A DNA stretch of 64,000 nucleotides from Proteobacteria bacterium UBA981. Lineage in GTDB: Bacteria > Pseudomonadota > Gammaproteobacteria > Ga0077536. The stretch spans positions 62,001-126,000 of the forward strand of contig DBBP01000035.1 in NCBI GenBank assembly GCA_002292285.1, read 5' to 3'. Below, in pieces: positions 37,392 to 46,575 of the stretch (the first letter of the stretch is position 1; each line of letters opens with the position of its first letter). Position numbers and translations under genes: made by a program. Below the pieces are notes generated by a model. That model searched no databases, was not told the DNA's origin, and worked only from the letters and a program-made list of their open reading frames with translations.

Positions 37392-39986
37392 TCAGGCAGC
37401 GTTTGAGGCAGCCAGAAAGTCTTGCGCGAAACGTTGCAGGACACCGCCCGCTTCGAACACCAGAACTTCTTCGGCGGTATCGAGCCGGCAGGTCACGCCA
37501 ACCTCGATGTCTTCACCACTGCGCCGATGGATAACCAGCGTTAAATCCGCACGCGCTTGAGGCTTGCCGATCACGTCATAGGTTTCACTGCCATCGAGGC
37601 CAAGGGTTTTTCGATTCACGCCAGACTTGAACTCGAGCGGCAACACACCCATTCCGATAAGGTTGGTACGGTGAATACGCTCAAAGCCCTCAGCGACAAT
37701 CGCTTCAACGCCGGCGAGACGCACGCCCTTAGCTGCCCAGTCGCGCGAACTACCCTGACCATAGTCCGCTCCGGCAACGATGATCAGCGGCTGCTTGCGA
37801 TTCATGTAGGTCTCGATCGCCTCCCACATGCGCACCACTTCGCCCTCAGGCTCAATGCGCGCCAGCGAACCTTTCTTTACTTCGCCGTCTACGACTGCCA
37901 TTTCGTTCAACAATTGGGGATTAGCGAAAGTGGCACGCTGCGCCGTCAGGTGGTCGCCGCGATGGGTTGCATAGGAATTAAAGTCTTCTTCCGGTAGCCC
38001 CATTTTTGTCAGATATTCGCCGGCCGCAGAACTGGCGAGAATCGCGTTCGAAGGCGACAGGTGATCGGTGGTGATGTTGTCACCCAGAACCGCTAGCGGG
38101 CGCATCCCAGCTAAACTGCGATGCCTCGCAAGGGCACCTTCCCAGTATGGCGGACGCCGAATGTAGGTGGACGCCGCGCGCCAGTCGTACAAGGGGCTGA
38201 CTTTCTCGGTAGGACCGTCTTTACGTTCGAACATCGGGATATAAACTTTGCGAAATTGCTCAGGTTTCACACATTGGCTGACGATGGCGTCGATTTCCTC
38301 GTCCGTCGGCCACAAATCTTTGAGCAGAATCGGCTCGCCTTGCGGGTCCCTGCCAAAAGAATCGCGCTCGATATCGAAACGCACCGTGCCGGCTATAGCG
38401 TAAGCCACAACCAAAGGCGGTGAAGCAAGAAATGCGTTTTTGGCATACGGATGGATACGACCATCGAAATTCCGATTGCCGGATAGCACCGCTGTCGTAT
38501 ACAGGTCACGGTCGATAATTTCTTTTTGGATGACCGGGTCAAGGGCACCTGACATACCGTTACAGGTGGTGCAGGCGAAAGCGACTATCCCGAAACCTAG
38601 GGCCTCGAGTTCGGATTTCAAGCCCGCTTCTTCGAGGTACAGCGCAACAGTTTTCGAGCCGGGTGCGAGTGAACTCTTGACCCAGGGCTTGCGCTTCAAA
38701 CCGAGTTTATTGGCGTTACGTGCGACCAGTGCAGCGGCAATGACGTTGCGTGGATTGGAGGTGTTCGTACAACTCGTAATGGCTGCGATGATCACTGCAC
38801 CGTCAGGCATTTGCCCGTCGACATCCTCCCACGCGCCGGCAATTCCGTTCGCAGCGAGGTCGGTGGTCGATACGCGGGCATGCGGATTGCTTGGGCCAGC
38901 CATCGTGCGCACCACGCTGGATAAATCGAAAGACAGATTACGTTCGTAAACGGCGCCCGCGAGGGAGTTGGACCACAGGCCCGCCTCACGCGCATACGTC
39001 TCAACCAACTTGACCTGCTCAGCGGTGCGCCCAGTTAGCGTCAAATATTCGAGCGTCTGTTGGTCAATGGAAAAGAGCGCTGCCGTGGCCCCGTATTCCG
39101 GTGCCATGTTCGAAATGGTCGCTCGATCACCGAGTGTGAGTGAGGTTGCGCCGGCGCCAAAGAATTCCAGATAGGCGCCGACAACTTTGGATTGACGCAA
39201 GAACTCAGTCAGTGCCAGCACGATGTCGGTAGCGGTTATGCCGGGTTGGCGTCTGCCCGTCAGCTCAACGCCAACAATCTCCGGCAAGCGCATCCATGAA
39301 GCACGCCCAAGCATGACGTTCTCCGCTTCCAGGCCGCCCACACCAACAGCGATCACGCCGAGGGCATCAACATGCGGCGTATGGCTATCCGTACCCACGC
39401 AGGTATCGGGGAAGGCCACACCATCTAACATGTTAATGACCGGTGACATCTTCTCCAGGTTGATCTGATGCATGATGCCATTGCCGGCCGGTATCACATC
39501 GACGTTGTCGAATGCGACTTTGGTCCAGTCAATGAAGTGAAAACGGTCTTCATTGCGCCGATCTTCGATCGCTCGATTCTTCTCAAACGCCTCGGGGTCG
39601 AAACCCGCGCTCTCTACAGCGAGAGAATGATCGACAATCAGTTGCACGGGTACGACCGGATTAACTTTCGCGGGGTCACCGCCCTGATCGGCGATTGCGT
39701 CGCGCAAACCGGCCAGATCAACCAATGCCGTTTGGCCGAGAATGTCGTGACACACAACGCGCGCCGGAAACCAGGGAAAATCTCGCTCGCGCTTGACCTC
39801 AATGAGCTGCTCCAGACATTCCCGAACGATGTCCGGGTCCGCGCGGCGCAGAATATTCTCGGCGTGTACCCGCGAGGTGTAAGGTAGACGGTCCCAGGCA
39901 CCTGCCTTGAGATCGTTCACCGCACTCGCGGCATCAAAATAGTCGAGCGAAGTACCCGGCAAGGGTTTTCGATAGTCTGAATTCAT
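37392..39986 (-). CDS. acnD: AcnD, Fe/S-dependent 2-methylcitrate dehydratase
   Basis: An 864-residue aconitase-type enzyme that dehydrates 2-methylcitrate to a 2-methylaconitate isomer. The [4Fe-4S] ligands are Cys in ITSCTNTSNPRNV and the Cys pair in AFACTTCNGMSG. The swivel domain has GADYGQGSSRDWAAKG. The presence of prpF next door separates it from ordinary aconitase A. ATG 39986 (MNSDYRK) is preferred to a TTG four codons upstream. It lies 15 bases after prpC. No prpD is present in the cluster. Confidence 0.95.
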   Translation of the reverse strand: MNSDYRKPLPGTSLDYFDAASAVNDLKAGAWDRLPYTSRVHAENILRRADPDIVRECLEQLIEVKRERDFPWFPARVVCHDILGQTALVDLAGLRDAIADQGGDPAKVNPVVPVQLIVDHSLAVESAGFDPEAFEKNRAIEDRRNEDRFHFIDWTKVAFDNVDVIPAGNGIMHQINLEKMSPVINMLDGVAFPDTCVGTDSHTPHVDALGVIAVGVGGLEAENVMLGRASWMRLPEIVGVELTGRRQPGITATDIVLALTEFLRQSKVVGAYLEFFGAGATSLTLGDRATISNMAPEYGATAALFSIDQQTLEYLTLTGRTAEQVKLVETYAREAGLWSNSLAGAVYERNLSFDLSSVVRTMAGPSNPHARVSTTDLAANGIAGAWEDVDGQMPDGAVIIAAITSCTNTSNPRNVIAAALVARNANKLGLKRKPWVKSSLAPGSKTVALYLEEAGLKSELEALGFGIVAFACTTCNGMSGALDPVIQKEIIDRDLYTTAVLSGNRNFDGRIHPYAKNAFLASPPLVVAYAIAGTVRFDIERDSFGRDPQGEPILLKDLWPTDEEIDAIVSQCVKPEQFRKVYIPMFERKDGPTEKVSPLYDWRAASTYIRRPPYWEGALARHRSLAGMRPLAVLGDNITTDHLSPSNAILASSAAGEYLTKMGLPEEDFNSYATHRGDHLTAQRATFANPQLLNEMAVVDGEVKKGSLARIEPEGEVVRMWEAIETYMNRKQPLIIVAGADYGQGSSRDWAAKGVRLAGVEAIVAEGFERIHRTNLIGMGVLPLEFKSGVNRKTLGLDGSETYDVIGKPQARADLTLVIHRRSGEDIEVGVTCRLDTAEEVLVFEAGGVLQRFAQDFLAASNAA

Positions 39987-40001
39987 ACTGCTGCCCAACG
40001 C

Positions 40002-41156
40002 TTACGCGCGATCCTTCAACGGCACGAACTTCTGGTCCTCGGGACCGTTGTAGTTCGCGCTGGGACGAATGATCTTGCCGTCAATGCGCTGCTCAATGAC
40101 GTGCGCAGCCCAGCCGGCCGTACGCGCAATCACGAACAGTGGCGTAAACATTGCCGTCGGCACACCCATCATGTGGTAGCTGACCGCGCTGAACCAGTCG
40201 AGGTTGGGAAACATTTTCTTGACTTCCCACATGACCGTCTCGAGGCGTTCGGCGATGTCGTACATTTTCATACTGCTTTGCTCGGCAGAAAGCTGCTGGG
40301 CAACATCCTTAATGACCTGATTACGTGGATCACCGACGGTGTAGACCGGATGACCAAAACCGATCACGACTTCTTTACGTTCGACCCGCGCGCGGATGTC
40401 GGCTTCGGCATCGTCTGGCGATTCGTAGCGCTTTTGAATTTCAAACGCCACTTCGTTTGCACCGCCGTGTTTGGGACCCCGCAAGGCGCCGATACCACCG
40501 CAGATGGCGGAGAACATGTCGGAGCCAGTACCCGCTACCACACGCGAGGCGAAAGTAGACGCGTTGAATTCGTGCTCGGCGTAAAGAATGAGCGAGGTAT
40601 GCATAGCCCGCTCCCAACTCGCACTGGGCTTGGAGCCGTGCAGCAGGGTAAGAAAATGTCCGCCAATGGAGTCGTCATCGGTTTCGACGTCAATACGCTT
40701 GCCGTTGTGCGAGAACTGATACCAGTACAACAACATTGAACCGAGCGAGGCCATGAGTTTGTCGGCGATATCGCGCGCGCCGGGGTGGTTGTGATCATCT
40801 TTTTCAGGATTCAGACAGCCGAGAACTGACACGCCAGTGCGCATCACATCCATCGGATGAGCCGACGGCGGTAGTTGTTCAAGCGCCGCTTTCAGCGCTG
40901 CGGGCAAACCGCGCATCGCCTTGAGCTTCGCCTTGTAGCCAGCGAGCTCCGCGACATTCGGGAATTTTCCGTGCACCAAAAGATACGCAATCTCTTCGAA
41001 TTCACAGGTATTGGCGATATCAAGGATGTCGTAGCCGCGGTAGTGCAGATCGTTGCCGGTCCGACCGACGGTGCACAGCGCGGTGTTACCGGCTGCGGTG
41101 CCGGACAGGGCGACTGACTTTTTCGGTTTCGGTTTTACTTGCTGGGTATCGGACAT
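40002..41156 (-). CDS. prpC: PrpC, 2-methylcitrate synthase
   Basis: A 384-residue citrate-synthase-family enzyme that condenses propionyl-CoA with oxaloacetate. The catalytic regions are GPKHGGANEVAFE with its His, GFGHPVYTVGDPR with the second His, and the Asp region NLDWFSAVSYHMMGVP. The N-terminus GLSG-like opening (SVALSGTAAGNTALCTVG) and the position between prpB and acnD distinguish it from gltA. AAGGAGAACG lies just upstream of ATG 41156. Entry of propionyl-CoA here would drain odd-chain and methyl-branched side chains produced by the oxygenase pathways in this region. Confidence 0.95.
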   Translation of the reverse strand: MSDTQQVKPKPKKSVALSGTAAGNTALCTVGRTGNDLHYRGYDILDIANTCEFEEIAYLLVHGKFPNVAELAGYKAKLKAMRGLPAALKAALEQLPPSAHPMDVMRTGVSVLGCLNPEKDDHNHPGARDIADKLMASLGSMLLYWYQFSHNGKRIDVETDDDSIGGHFLTLLHGSKPSASWERAMHTSLILYAEHEFNASTFASRVVAGTGSDMFSAICGGIGALRGPKHGGANEVAFEIQKRYESPDDAEADIRARVERKEVVIGFGHPVYTVGDPRNQVIKDVAQQLSAEQSSMKMYDIAERLETVMWEVKKMFPNLDWFSAVSYHMMGVPTAMFTPLFVIARTAGWAAHVIEQRIDGKIIRPSANYNGPEDQKFVPLKDRA

Positions 41157-41198
41157 GATCGTTCTCCTTTCAAAGTCTGGCTGGCGCGGTCGGCGCCT

Positions 41199-42083
41199 TC
41201 ACTTGCTCTGCTTAAACAGTTCGTCGAGTTTGTCTTCATAGGCATGGTAGCCGAGGATTTCGTAAAGTTCGGCTCTGGTTTGCATCAGGTCGAGGGCGTT
41301 CTTCTGCGTGCCATCCTGGCGAATCGCCTGCATCACGCTGAGCGCCGCTTTCTGCATCGCGCGCGTCGGCGACAACGGATACAGCACCATCGCAATACCC
41401 TGCTCGCCAAGTTCCTGGCACGTATAGTACGGCGTGCTGCCAAACTCTGTGAGGTTGGCGAGCACCGGGATTCCAACCGCGTCGCAGACCTGCTTGTACA
41501 TCGCGATGTCCGTCATGGCCTCAGCGAACAAGGCATCGGCACCCGCCTCGGCGAACGCGCCCGCGCGATCGATGACACCCTGCAAGCCTTCAACCTGCAG
41601 CGCATCGGTGCGTGCCATAAGGACGAAATCGGCATCAGTCTTGGCATCGACCGCCGCTTTCACGCGATCGACCATCTCTGCGGTGGAGACGATTTCTTTG
41701 CCCGGGCGATGACCGCAACGCTTCTGTGCAACCTGATCTTCGAGGTGCACTGCTGCGGCACCGGCAGCAATCATCTCGCGCACCGCGCGGGAGATGTTGA
41801 AGGCGCCGCCCCATCCGGTATCGATATCCACCAGTAGCGGCGTCTCAACCTGATTGGTGATACGGCGCACGTCCGTTAACACGTCTTCCAGGGATGTCAT
41901 ACCGAGATCCGGCATCCCGTAAGAGTAATTAGCCACGCCAGCGCCGGACAAATAAATTGCGCGGTAGCCCGTTTGCGTTGCCATCATGGCTGCATAGGCG
42001 TTAACCGTGCCGATGATTTGCAGCGGTTTTTCCTCTTTGAGCGCACGTCGAAAGCGGCCCCCGGCAGTGAGCGACTGGGTCAT
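41199..42083 (-). CDS. prpB: PrpB, 2-methylisocitrate lyase
   Basis: A 294-residue isocitrate-lyase-family enzyme that splits 2-methylisocitrate into pyruvate and succinate. The signature is KRCGHRPGKEIV, carrying the catalytic Cys, with the magnesium-binding DIDTGWGG and EDQVAQ motifs. Its start overlaps the upstream regulator's stop by four bases (ATGA), so the two are translated together. prpC follows after 42 bases. Confidence 0.96.
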   Translation of the reverse strand: MTQSLTAGGRFRRALKEEKPLQIIGTVNAYAAMMATQTGYRAIYLSGAGVANYSYGMPDLGMTSLEDVLTDVRRITNQVETPLLVDIDTGWGGAFNISRAVREMIAAGAAAVHLEDQVAQKRCGHRPGKEIVSTAEMVDRVKAAVDAKTDADFVLMARTDALQVEGLQGVIDRAGAFAEAGADALFAEAMTDIAMYKQVCDAVGIPVLANLTEFGSTPYYTCQELGEQGIAMVLYPLSPTRAMQKAALSVMQAIRQDGTQKNALDLMQTRAELYEILGYHAYEDKLDELFKQSK

Positions 42084-42763
42084 GAATTCTCCTTCAAATG
42101 TTTCTCGATGTTGTGGCGCGCCGAGCTGATATGGCGACGCATGAGCATCTCGCTCAAATCACCGTCGCGCGCCTCGATGGCATCGACGATGTGCTGATGC
42201 TCTGCGAATGCCTTCTGTGGTCGATTGGCATACGCACTGAACTGGTAGCGATACATGCGCACACGGTGATAAAGCTCACCGACCAACAATTGCGTCAAGG
42301 CACTGTTATGGCTGCCCTGAATCACTCGGTAGTGGAAATCGAAATCACCTTCGGGCTGGAAGTAAGCGGTATCGGACTTGAGCGCCTCGTCCTGCTCGTG
42401 GGTTGCCAGCAGCGCTCTAAGTCCAGCAACTTCGTCACCGGTCATGTTGACTGCGGCCAGGCGGGCAGCCATACCTTCGAGCGCTTCGCGCAAAAAATAC
42501 AGCTCAATGAGCGCCGCGTGACTGAGCGCCGCGATGCGAATACCGACATGCGGCGTACGTTCCACCAGGCGCCGCGACTCCAACCGCCGCAGGGCCTCGC
42601 GCAGTGGGCCGCGGCTGGTACCGAAACGCTCGGCAAGGTCCGCTTCTCCCACGCGCTCTCCAGCACCGATGTCACCACGCACGATGGCGTCCTGGAGCGC
42701 TTCGAAGATCCTGTCGGCGGAAGTACGGCGCACCGAATCAGGGTCGAGGGTGGGTGCTGACAT
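42080..42763 (-). CDS. GntR-family (FCD) regulator of the prp operon
   Basis: A 227-residue regulator with an N-terminal winged helix (VGEADLAERFGTSRGPLREALRRLE, read in part) and a C-terminal all-helical FCD ligand-binding domain that would bind an organic acid through metal-ligating His residues, such as those in FDFHYRVIQGSH and FAEHQHIVDAI. It heads the prp operon and overlaps prpB by four bases. Other bacteria use the sigma54 activator PrpR for this job; a GntR regulator in the first position is a recurring alternative. A candidate operator lies 6 bases upstream of its start, so it probably represses itself and prpBC-acnD-prpF until a 2-methylcitrate-type effector appears. Confidence 0.93.
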   Translation of the reverse strand: MSAPTLDPDSVRRTSADRIFEALQDAIVRGDIGAGERVGEADLAERFGTSRGPLREALRRLESRRLVERTPHVGIRIAALSHAALIELYFLREALEGMAARLAAVNMTGDEVAGLRALLATHEQDEALKSDTAYFQPEGDFDFHYRVIQGSHNSALTQLLVGELYHRVRMYRYQFSAYANRPQKAFAEHQHIVDAIEARDGDLSEMLMRRHISSARHNIEKHLKENS

Positions 42764-42768
42764 GCGTT

Positions 42769-42780
42769 ATTGTTTACAAT
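42769..42780. promoter_or_regulatory. GntR/FCD-type operator upstream of the prp operon
   Basis: ATTGTTTACAAT is an inverted repeat (ATTGT-TT-ACAAT) and matches the general ATTGTnnACAAT form of VanR/FadR-subfamily operators. It lies 6 bases before the GntR start, within an A/T-rich segment (42766-42800), where it would cover the promoter or the ribosome site. Confidence 0.55.
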
Positions 42781-42981
42781 TAGTTAAAATTAGTGCTCGT
42801 TTAGGGTTCGATATTAGCGATTCGTGACTATTTTGTCGACAATGTGCCGAAGCATGCCGCATTCACTCCGTACTTTACGTGGTTGGCCCGGACTTTAGGC
42901 CTGCCTTTCTGCTCACCAGTACCGCGCTCCAGCACCATTGCTTATGCTGGTTGAACTGCACACCGGAGCCTCATCGACGCA

Positions 42982-44286
42982 ATGCCAACAATCGACGCGA
43001 AGCCCAGTCAATTTACGACTAATTTAAAAGCCCTTGGGCCTGGCCTGTTGTTTGCCGGTGGCGCTATCGGCGTCAGTCACCTCGTCCAGTCGACGCGCGC
43101 GGGTGCGCTTTTTGGTCTTGGCCTGATGGGTGTCATCATCGTGGCCAACATCAGTAAATATCCCGGCATGAGCTTCGGCGCCCGCTACAGTCATGCGACC
43201 GGCTTGAGTCTGCTGGAGGCCTATCGACGCCAGGGCATGTGGACGCTGGTGGTGTTTGCCATGCTTACGCTCGGTTCGATGTTTATCGTCTCTGCCGCAG
43301 TCACTCTGGTCACGGCAGCGATATTCAACGAGCTCATCCTGCGCCGCCTGATAGACGATCCGTCTTTGCAACTCGGCTGCATCATCTTGCTCGGTTGCGG
43401 TGGCGTGCTGCTGAAAACTGGCGGCTACGCCTGGCTCGACAAAGCGATTAAATTTCTGCTTGGAACTATGGCACTGCTGACCCTGGCCGCAACCGCGATC
43501 GTGCTGCCCGACCTCGAATGGGGCACCTTGTCGCTGACCTATCCTGCCGTCGCGATGAACGCTGCGGCCATCAGCTTTGCCATCGCACTCGCCGGCTGGA
43601 TGCCCGCCCCGCTCGACCTGAGTGTCTGGAATTCAATGTGGGCGCTGGCCAAGCAAGAACAAACCGGCCGCCGTGCTACGCCAGCGGAAAACCAGTTCGA
43701 CTTCAATACCGGCTACGCGTTATGTGTCGTGATGGCCGTGTGTTTCGTCATTCTTGGCACCGTAGTGATGCACCAGCCCGGTATTGCGCCAGCGGCGGGC
43801 GGGGTTGGCCTCGCCAAGCAAATACTAAGTCTGTTCACTGAATCGCTCGGCGCGTGGTCTTATCCAGTGGTCGGCGCGAGTGCACTGGCGGTGATGTTTT
43901 CGACCACACTCACAGCAGTGGACGCGTTTCCGCGCGTGCTGGTGGTGCTGAAAGATCGTTTCGCCAGCGCTGAAGCTCCGGGCGAGGCGGCCCGCGATTT
44001 TGCGGCCGAACGTTCCTATTGGATCGCCTTTGCGATCATCTGCACGGGCTCGCTGACGCTGCTCTACGTGTTCCTGACCAGCTTCCGACAATTTGTCGAT
44101 CTTGCGACAACCTTATCGTTCGTGACCACACCGGTACTCGCGTTGTTCAACCATCGCGCAATGTTTAGTGCCGAGGTGCCACAAGCCTACCGGCCATCAA
44201 ACACGATGAAACGTTATTCCGAAGTGTGCATTGGCGCACTGTCGGTGTTTGCTTTGGTCTATTTGTGGATTCGATTCATCGCCTGA
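42982..44286 (+). CDS. NRAMP-superfamily transporter lacking the metal-binding DPGN motif
   Basis: A 434-residue inner-membrane protein with about eleven hydrophobic helices and the NRAMP/LeuT-type layout. In helix 1, canonical NRAMPs have DPGN, which binds the metal ion; here the same place reads FAGGAIGVSHLVQSTRAGALFG, so Asp and Asn are both missing. In helix 6, the usual MPHN-type motif reads AGWMPAPLDLSVWNS, keeping the Met but not the His. It is therefore probably not a standard manganese/iron importer; magnesium, an organic cation or a proton-coupled organic substrate are possible. It is divergent from the prp operon and shares its upstream region, which raises the possibility of propionate- or carboxylate-linked transport (inference). 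Confidence 0.8.
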   Translation: MPTIDAKPSQFTTNLKALGPGLLFAGGAIGVSHLVQSTRAGALFGLGLMGVIIVANISKYPGMSFGARYSHATGLSLLEAYRRQGMWTLVVFAMLTLGSMFIVSAAVTLVTAAIFNELILRRLIDDPSLQLGCIILLGCGGVLLKTGGYAWLDKAIKFLLGTMALLTLAATAIVLPDLEWGTLSLTYPAVAMNAAAISFAIALAGWMPAPLDLSVWNSMWALAKQEQTGRRATPAENQFDFNTGYALCVVMAVCFVILGTVVMHQPGIAPAAGGVGLAKQILSLFTESLGAWSYPVVGASALAVMFSTTLTAVDAFPRVLVVLKDRFASAEAPGEAARDFAAERSYWIAFAIICTGSLTLLYVFLTSFRQFVDLATTLSFVTTPVLALFNHRAMFSAEVPQAYRPSNTMKRYSEVCIGALSVFALVYLWIRFIA

Positions 44287-44295
44287 GCGTCGGCC

Positions 44296-44359
44296 GGGCA
44301 GAGACCATCTGCCCAGGTTCCGCTTTCGGCGACGCGCAAGGGCTGACTTGAGAGTCAGC
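44296..44359. terminator. Two hairpins between convergent genes
   Basis: GGGCAGA-GACCA-TCTGCCC (44296-44314) and GCTGACT-TGAG-AGTCAGC (44342-44359) are perfect 7-bp stems in the 149-base gap between the convergent transporter and dioxygenase genes. Neither has a strong T tract. They probably act as transcript ends for both genes. Confidence 0.5.
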
Positions 44360-44435
44360 GCGATTTCCGAGGCGTCGCCACTACCCACCCGTAAGTTCAA
44401 GGCGGACGACAGAACGGCCCCCAAAGTTTGGCGCC

Positions 44436-45350
44436 TTACTCCTGCGCGGTCAGCGCTTCGCGAAACTCAGCGCTGACACCTGCACCGATCTCGCCATCCA
44501 GCGAGAAATCGGCATCTTTGCGCGGCATCCGCCCGAGTGCCATCTCGGGCGGCAACAGATCGCTGACCTCGCCGGCCACGTCTGGATCGGAGTAATAGCC
44601 AAGCGCATAATTACCTTGCGTGTAACCCAGCAGCTCCTGGAGTTCCGGATCCAGATCTTTGGCGATGTGCGGCGGGCAGGACAGATACTGATTCTCCTCC
44701 TGGCGCAGCCAGCCGAGGCAATAAGTGATGTTCAAACCCAGGCGCGCTGCTGCCGAGTGATTCTCTCCACCACTGTGTAAAACGCTGCCGGAGTAACACA
44801 GTACCGACCCGCGACTCATCTCGGCCTGACAAAACTGCTCGCGTTCTGCGCGGCGCGCCCAGTCCCAGGTGTGACTTCCCGGCACGAGGCGGGTTGCTCC
44901 GTTCTCTGCCGTGAATTCAGTCAACGCCCACATGGTGTTGAACTGTGGTTCGATGCTGGTGGGTAAATGCGTACCCCAGGCGAGACGGTCGCGATGCAGA
45001 ACCTGCGCGCCCTGACCCGGATAGATATGTATGGACTGAGTCAGGTGCAGGACGATGCGTTCGGTAAACGGGGCGAGAAAGTTCCGCGCGCCACCCAGAA
45101 TGAGTTCGTTCACAATCACGTCGCGAACTTGCGGCGCGCGTGCTACCAAGGCACCCGTGCGACGTGTTTCGTGACCGGTAAAATCGTCACGTCCCTTGGG
45201 CGAACGCTCAACATAGGGCATCAGTTCGTCACAGAGCGCGTCGACTTTTTGGCGCGGCAATACGTCGGCGATGATTACGGCGCCGTCCGCGGCCATTGCG
45301 GCTAACAAGGTCTCGCGTGTGCAGTTCGCAGAAAGCGTTTTGAGGCCCAT
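44436..45350 (-). CDS. Phytanoyl-CoA dioxygenase-family Fe(II)/2-oxoglutarate oxygenase
   Basis: A 304-residue non-haem iron oxygenase. The H-x-D iron ligands are in QVLHRDRLAW, the distal His is in SVLHSGGENHS, and the 2-oxoglutarate-binding Arg follows in ARLGLNITYCL. The family hydroxylates hydrophobic or CoA-bound substrates, and also small secondary metabolites. ATG 45350 (MGLKTLSAN) is chosen because AGGGGAAGTG stands before it; a longer open frame has no ribosome site. It is the first of several minus-strand genes, 182 bases downstream of the DUF6166 gene. Substrate unknown. Confidence 0.88.
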   Translation of the reverse strand: MGLKTLSANCTRETLLAAMAADGAVIIADVLPRQKVDALCDELMPYVERSPKGRDDFTGHETRRTGALVARAPQVRDVIVNELILGGARNFLAPFTERIVLHLTQSIHIYPGQGAQVLHRDRLAWGTHLPTSIEPQFNTMWALTEFTAENGATRLVPGSHTWDWARRAEREQFCQAEMSRGSVLCYSGSVLHSGGENHSAAARLGLNITYCLGWLRQEENQYLSCPPHIAKDLDPELQELLGYTQGNYALGYYSDPDVAGEVSDLLPPEMALGRMPRKDADFSLDGEIGAGVSAEFREALTAQE

Positions 45351-45532
45351 CACTTCCCCTTCAAATGTGTGCGCGCGGCGAGTGCCGCAATGGAACAAAC
45401 CGTAACGGCAATCCCGCCATGCCGCAAGAGCATCAGCGGCGCGCAGCTTGGGTTCGAATCTGCTCAGCGACGCATTGAAACGGGAGTCAAATCCGGTCGG
45501 GCGAGTAGCGCATCGAACTCAGTAATGAAGAT

Positions 45533-45820
45533 TCATCCCGCCAGCGCAGCCTCGACGTCCTGACTGGTAAGGTCCCAATCATTGTCGAGATTAGCGATGA
45601 CCGTGCTGGCGAATGATTCGGCAGCCGCGCGTGCCTTGGTCGCGTCGTCCAGATGATCAGCCAGAATCGCAAGTGCCAGCTGCTGCGGCGCGCTGCCTTC
45701 GTAGCTCCACTCGAAGCCCTTATCGTCAAACACTTCGATATCAAAGCGCGCATCAAGCGGCTTCTCATCCACAGTGACCAGGATGCCATCTATGGTTCGT
45801 TTCCCGCTGTAATGCTTCAT
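45533..45820 (-). CDS. DUF6166-type small protein
   Basis: A 95-residue protein starting MKHYSGKRTIDGILVTVDEKPL, with the conserved core GFEWSYEGSAPQQLALAILADHL and a C-terminal WDLTSQDVEAALAG. This layout fits DUF6166, a small soluble protein family often found near mobile or defence loci and in plasmids. No catalytic residues are known. AAGGAACC precedes ATG. It lies 62 bases downstream of the GntR gene on the same strand. Function unknown. Confidence 0.75.
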   Translation of the reverse strand: MKHYSGKRTIDGILVTVDEKPLDARFDIEVFDDKGFEWSYEGSAPQQLALAILADHLDDATKARAAAESFASTVIANLDNDWDLTSQDVEAALAG

Positions 45821-45882
45821 TGAAGGTTCCTTGATTTCGCCAGCGTGCCGTCGCGTCGGGGATGATAGGTAAATACAGTCGG

Positions 45883-46539
45883 CTAAACCGCAATCGCCGG
45901 ATCGACTGTTTGCCGCGTAAAGCTTTCAACATAATCCAACAGCTCATCACTCGCCTGCGCCGCACCATCCGCATCGCGGTGCGCGATCCGCTCTGCCAGT
46001 TCGGCGTGCAAACGTGCGATAAACGGCATGTCAGCCGCCTGCTTGTAGTGGACATACCAAAACCTGCGCGACAAGCCTTGCATGGCCTGAATGGCCCGCG
46101 CGGCGTATTCGTTATGCGCCGCCTGCGCGATGAGAATATTCAACTCATTATCGTGGCGCATGAATTTTATATCGTCGTTTCTGAGCGCCGCCTGCTTCAT
46201 CCCGATGGCGATACTGCGGAAGCCTTTGCGCTCCGCTTCGGTACTGCGCACAGCAGCGGTGCGCGCCAGTAAACGTTCGAGTTCGCGACGCACTTCGAGA
46301 GCAAGCAATTGCTTGCCGGGATTGATCTCGGTAACAAGAACACCTTTGCGCGGCAGAATCCGCACCAGACCTTCACGCGCGAGGCGATGCAGTGCCTCGC
46401 GAACTGGTGTGCGCCCGATACTCAGGCGCTCACCCAATTCGAGCTCGGACAATACCGCACCCGGCTCAAGTTGCAGAGTGACGATCATTTCCTCGAGTTG
46501 GCAGTAAGCCTTGTCGGTCAGGCTCGTGCGCACGCTCAT
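45883..46539 (-). CDS. GntR-family (FCD) transcriptional regulator
   Basis: A 218-residue regulator. The winged helix (LSELELGERLSIGRTPVREALHRLA in the N-terminal 70 residues) is followed by an FCD domain with the expected FMRHDNELN, AHNEYAARAI and HAELAERIAHRD segments carrying Asp/His metal ligands. It sits between the DUF6166 gene and the hydroxylase-membrane protein pair, all on the minus strand. The nearest GntR-like operator I can see is the 28-bp palindrome at 49007, about 2.5 kb upstream, in front of the amidohydrolase gene. Its effector is unknown but is likely to be a carboxylic acid. Confidence 0.9.
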   Translation of the reverse strand: MSVRTSLTDKAYCQLEEMIVTLQLEPGAVLSELELGERLSIGRTPVREALHRLAREGLVRILPRKGVLVTEINPGKQLLALEVRRELERLLARTAAVRSTEAERKGFRSIAIGMKQAALRNDDIKFMRHDNELNILIAQAAHNEYAARAIQAMQGLSRRFWYVHYKQAADMPFIARLHAELAERIAHRDADGAAQASDELLDYVESFTRQTVDPAIAV

Positions 46540-46575
46540 TGGTACGACTCAATTAGACAGAGAAATAACTCCGGG

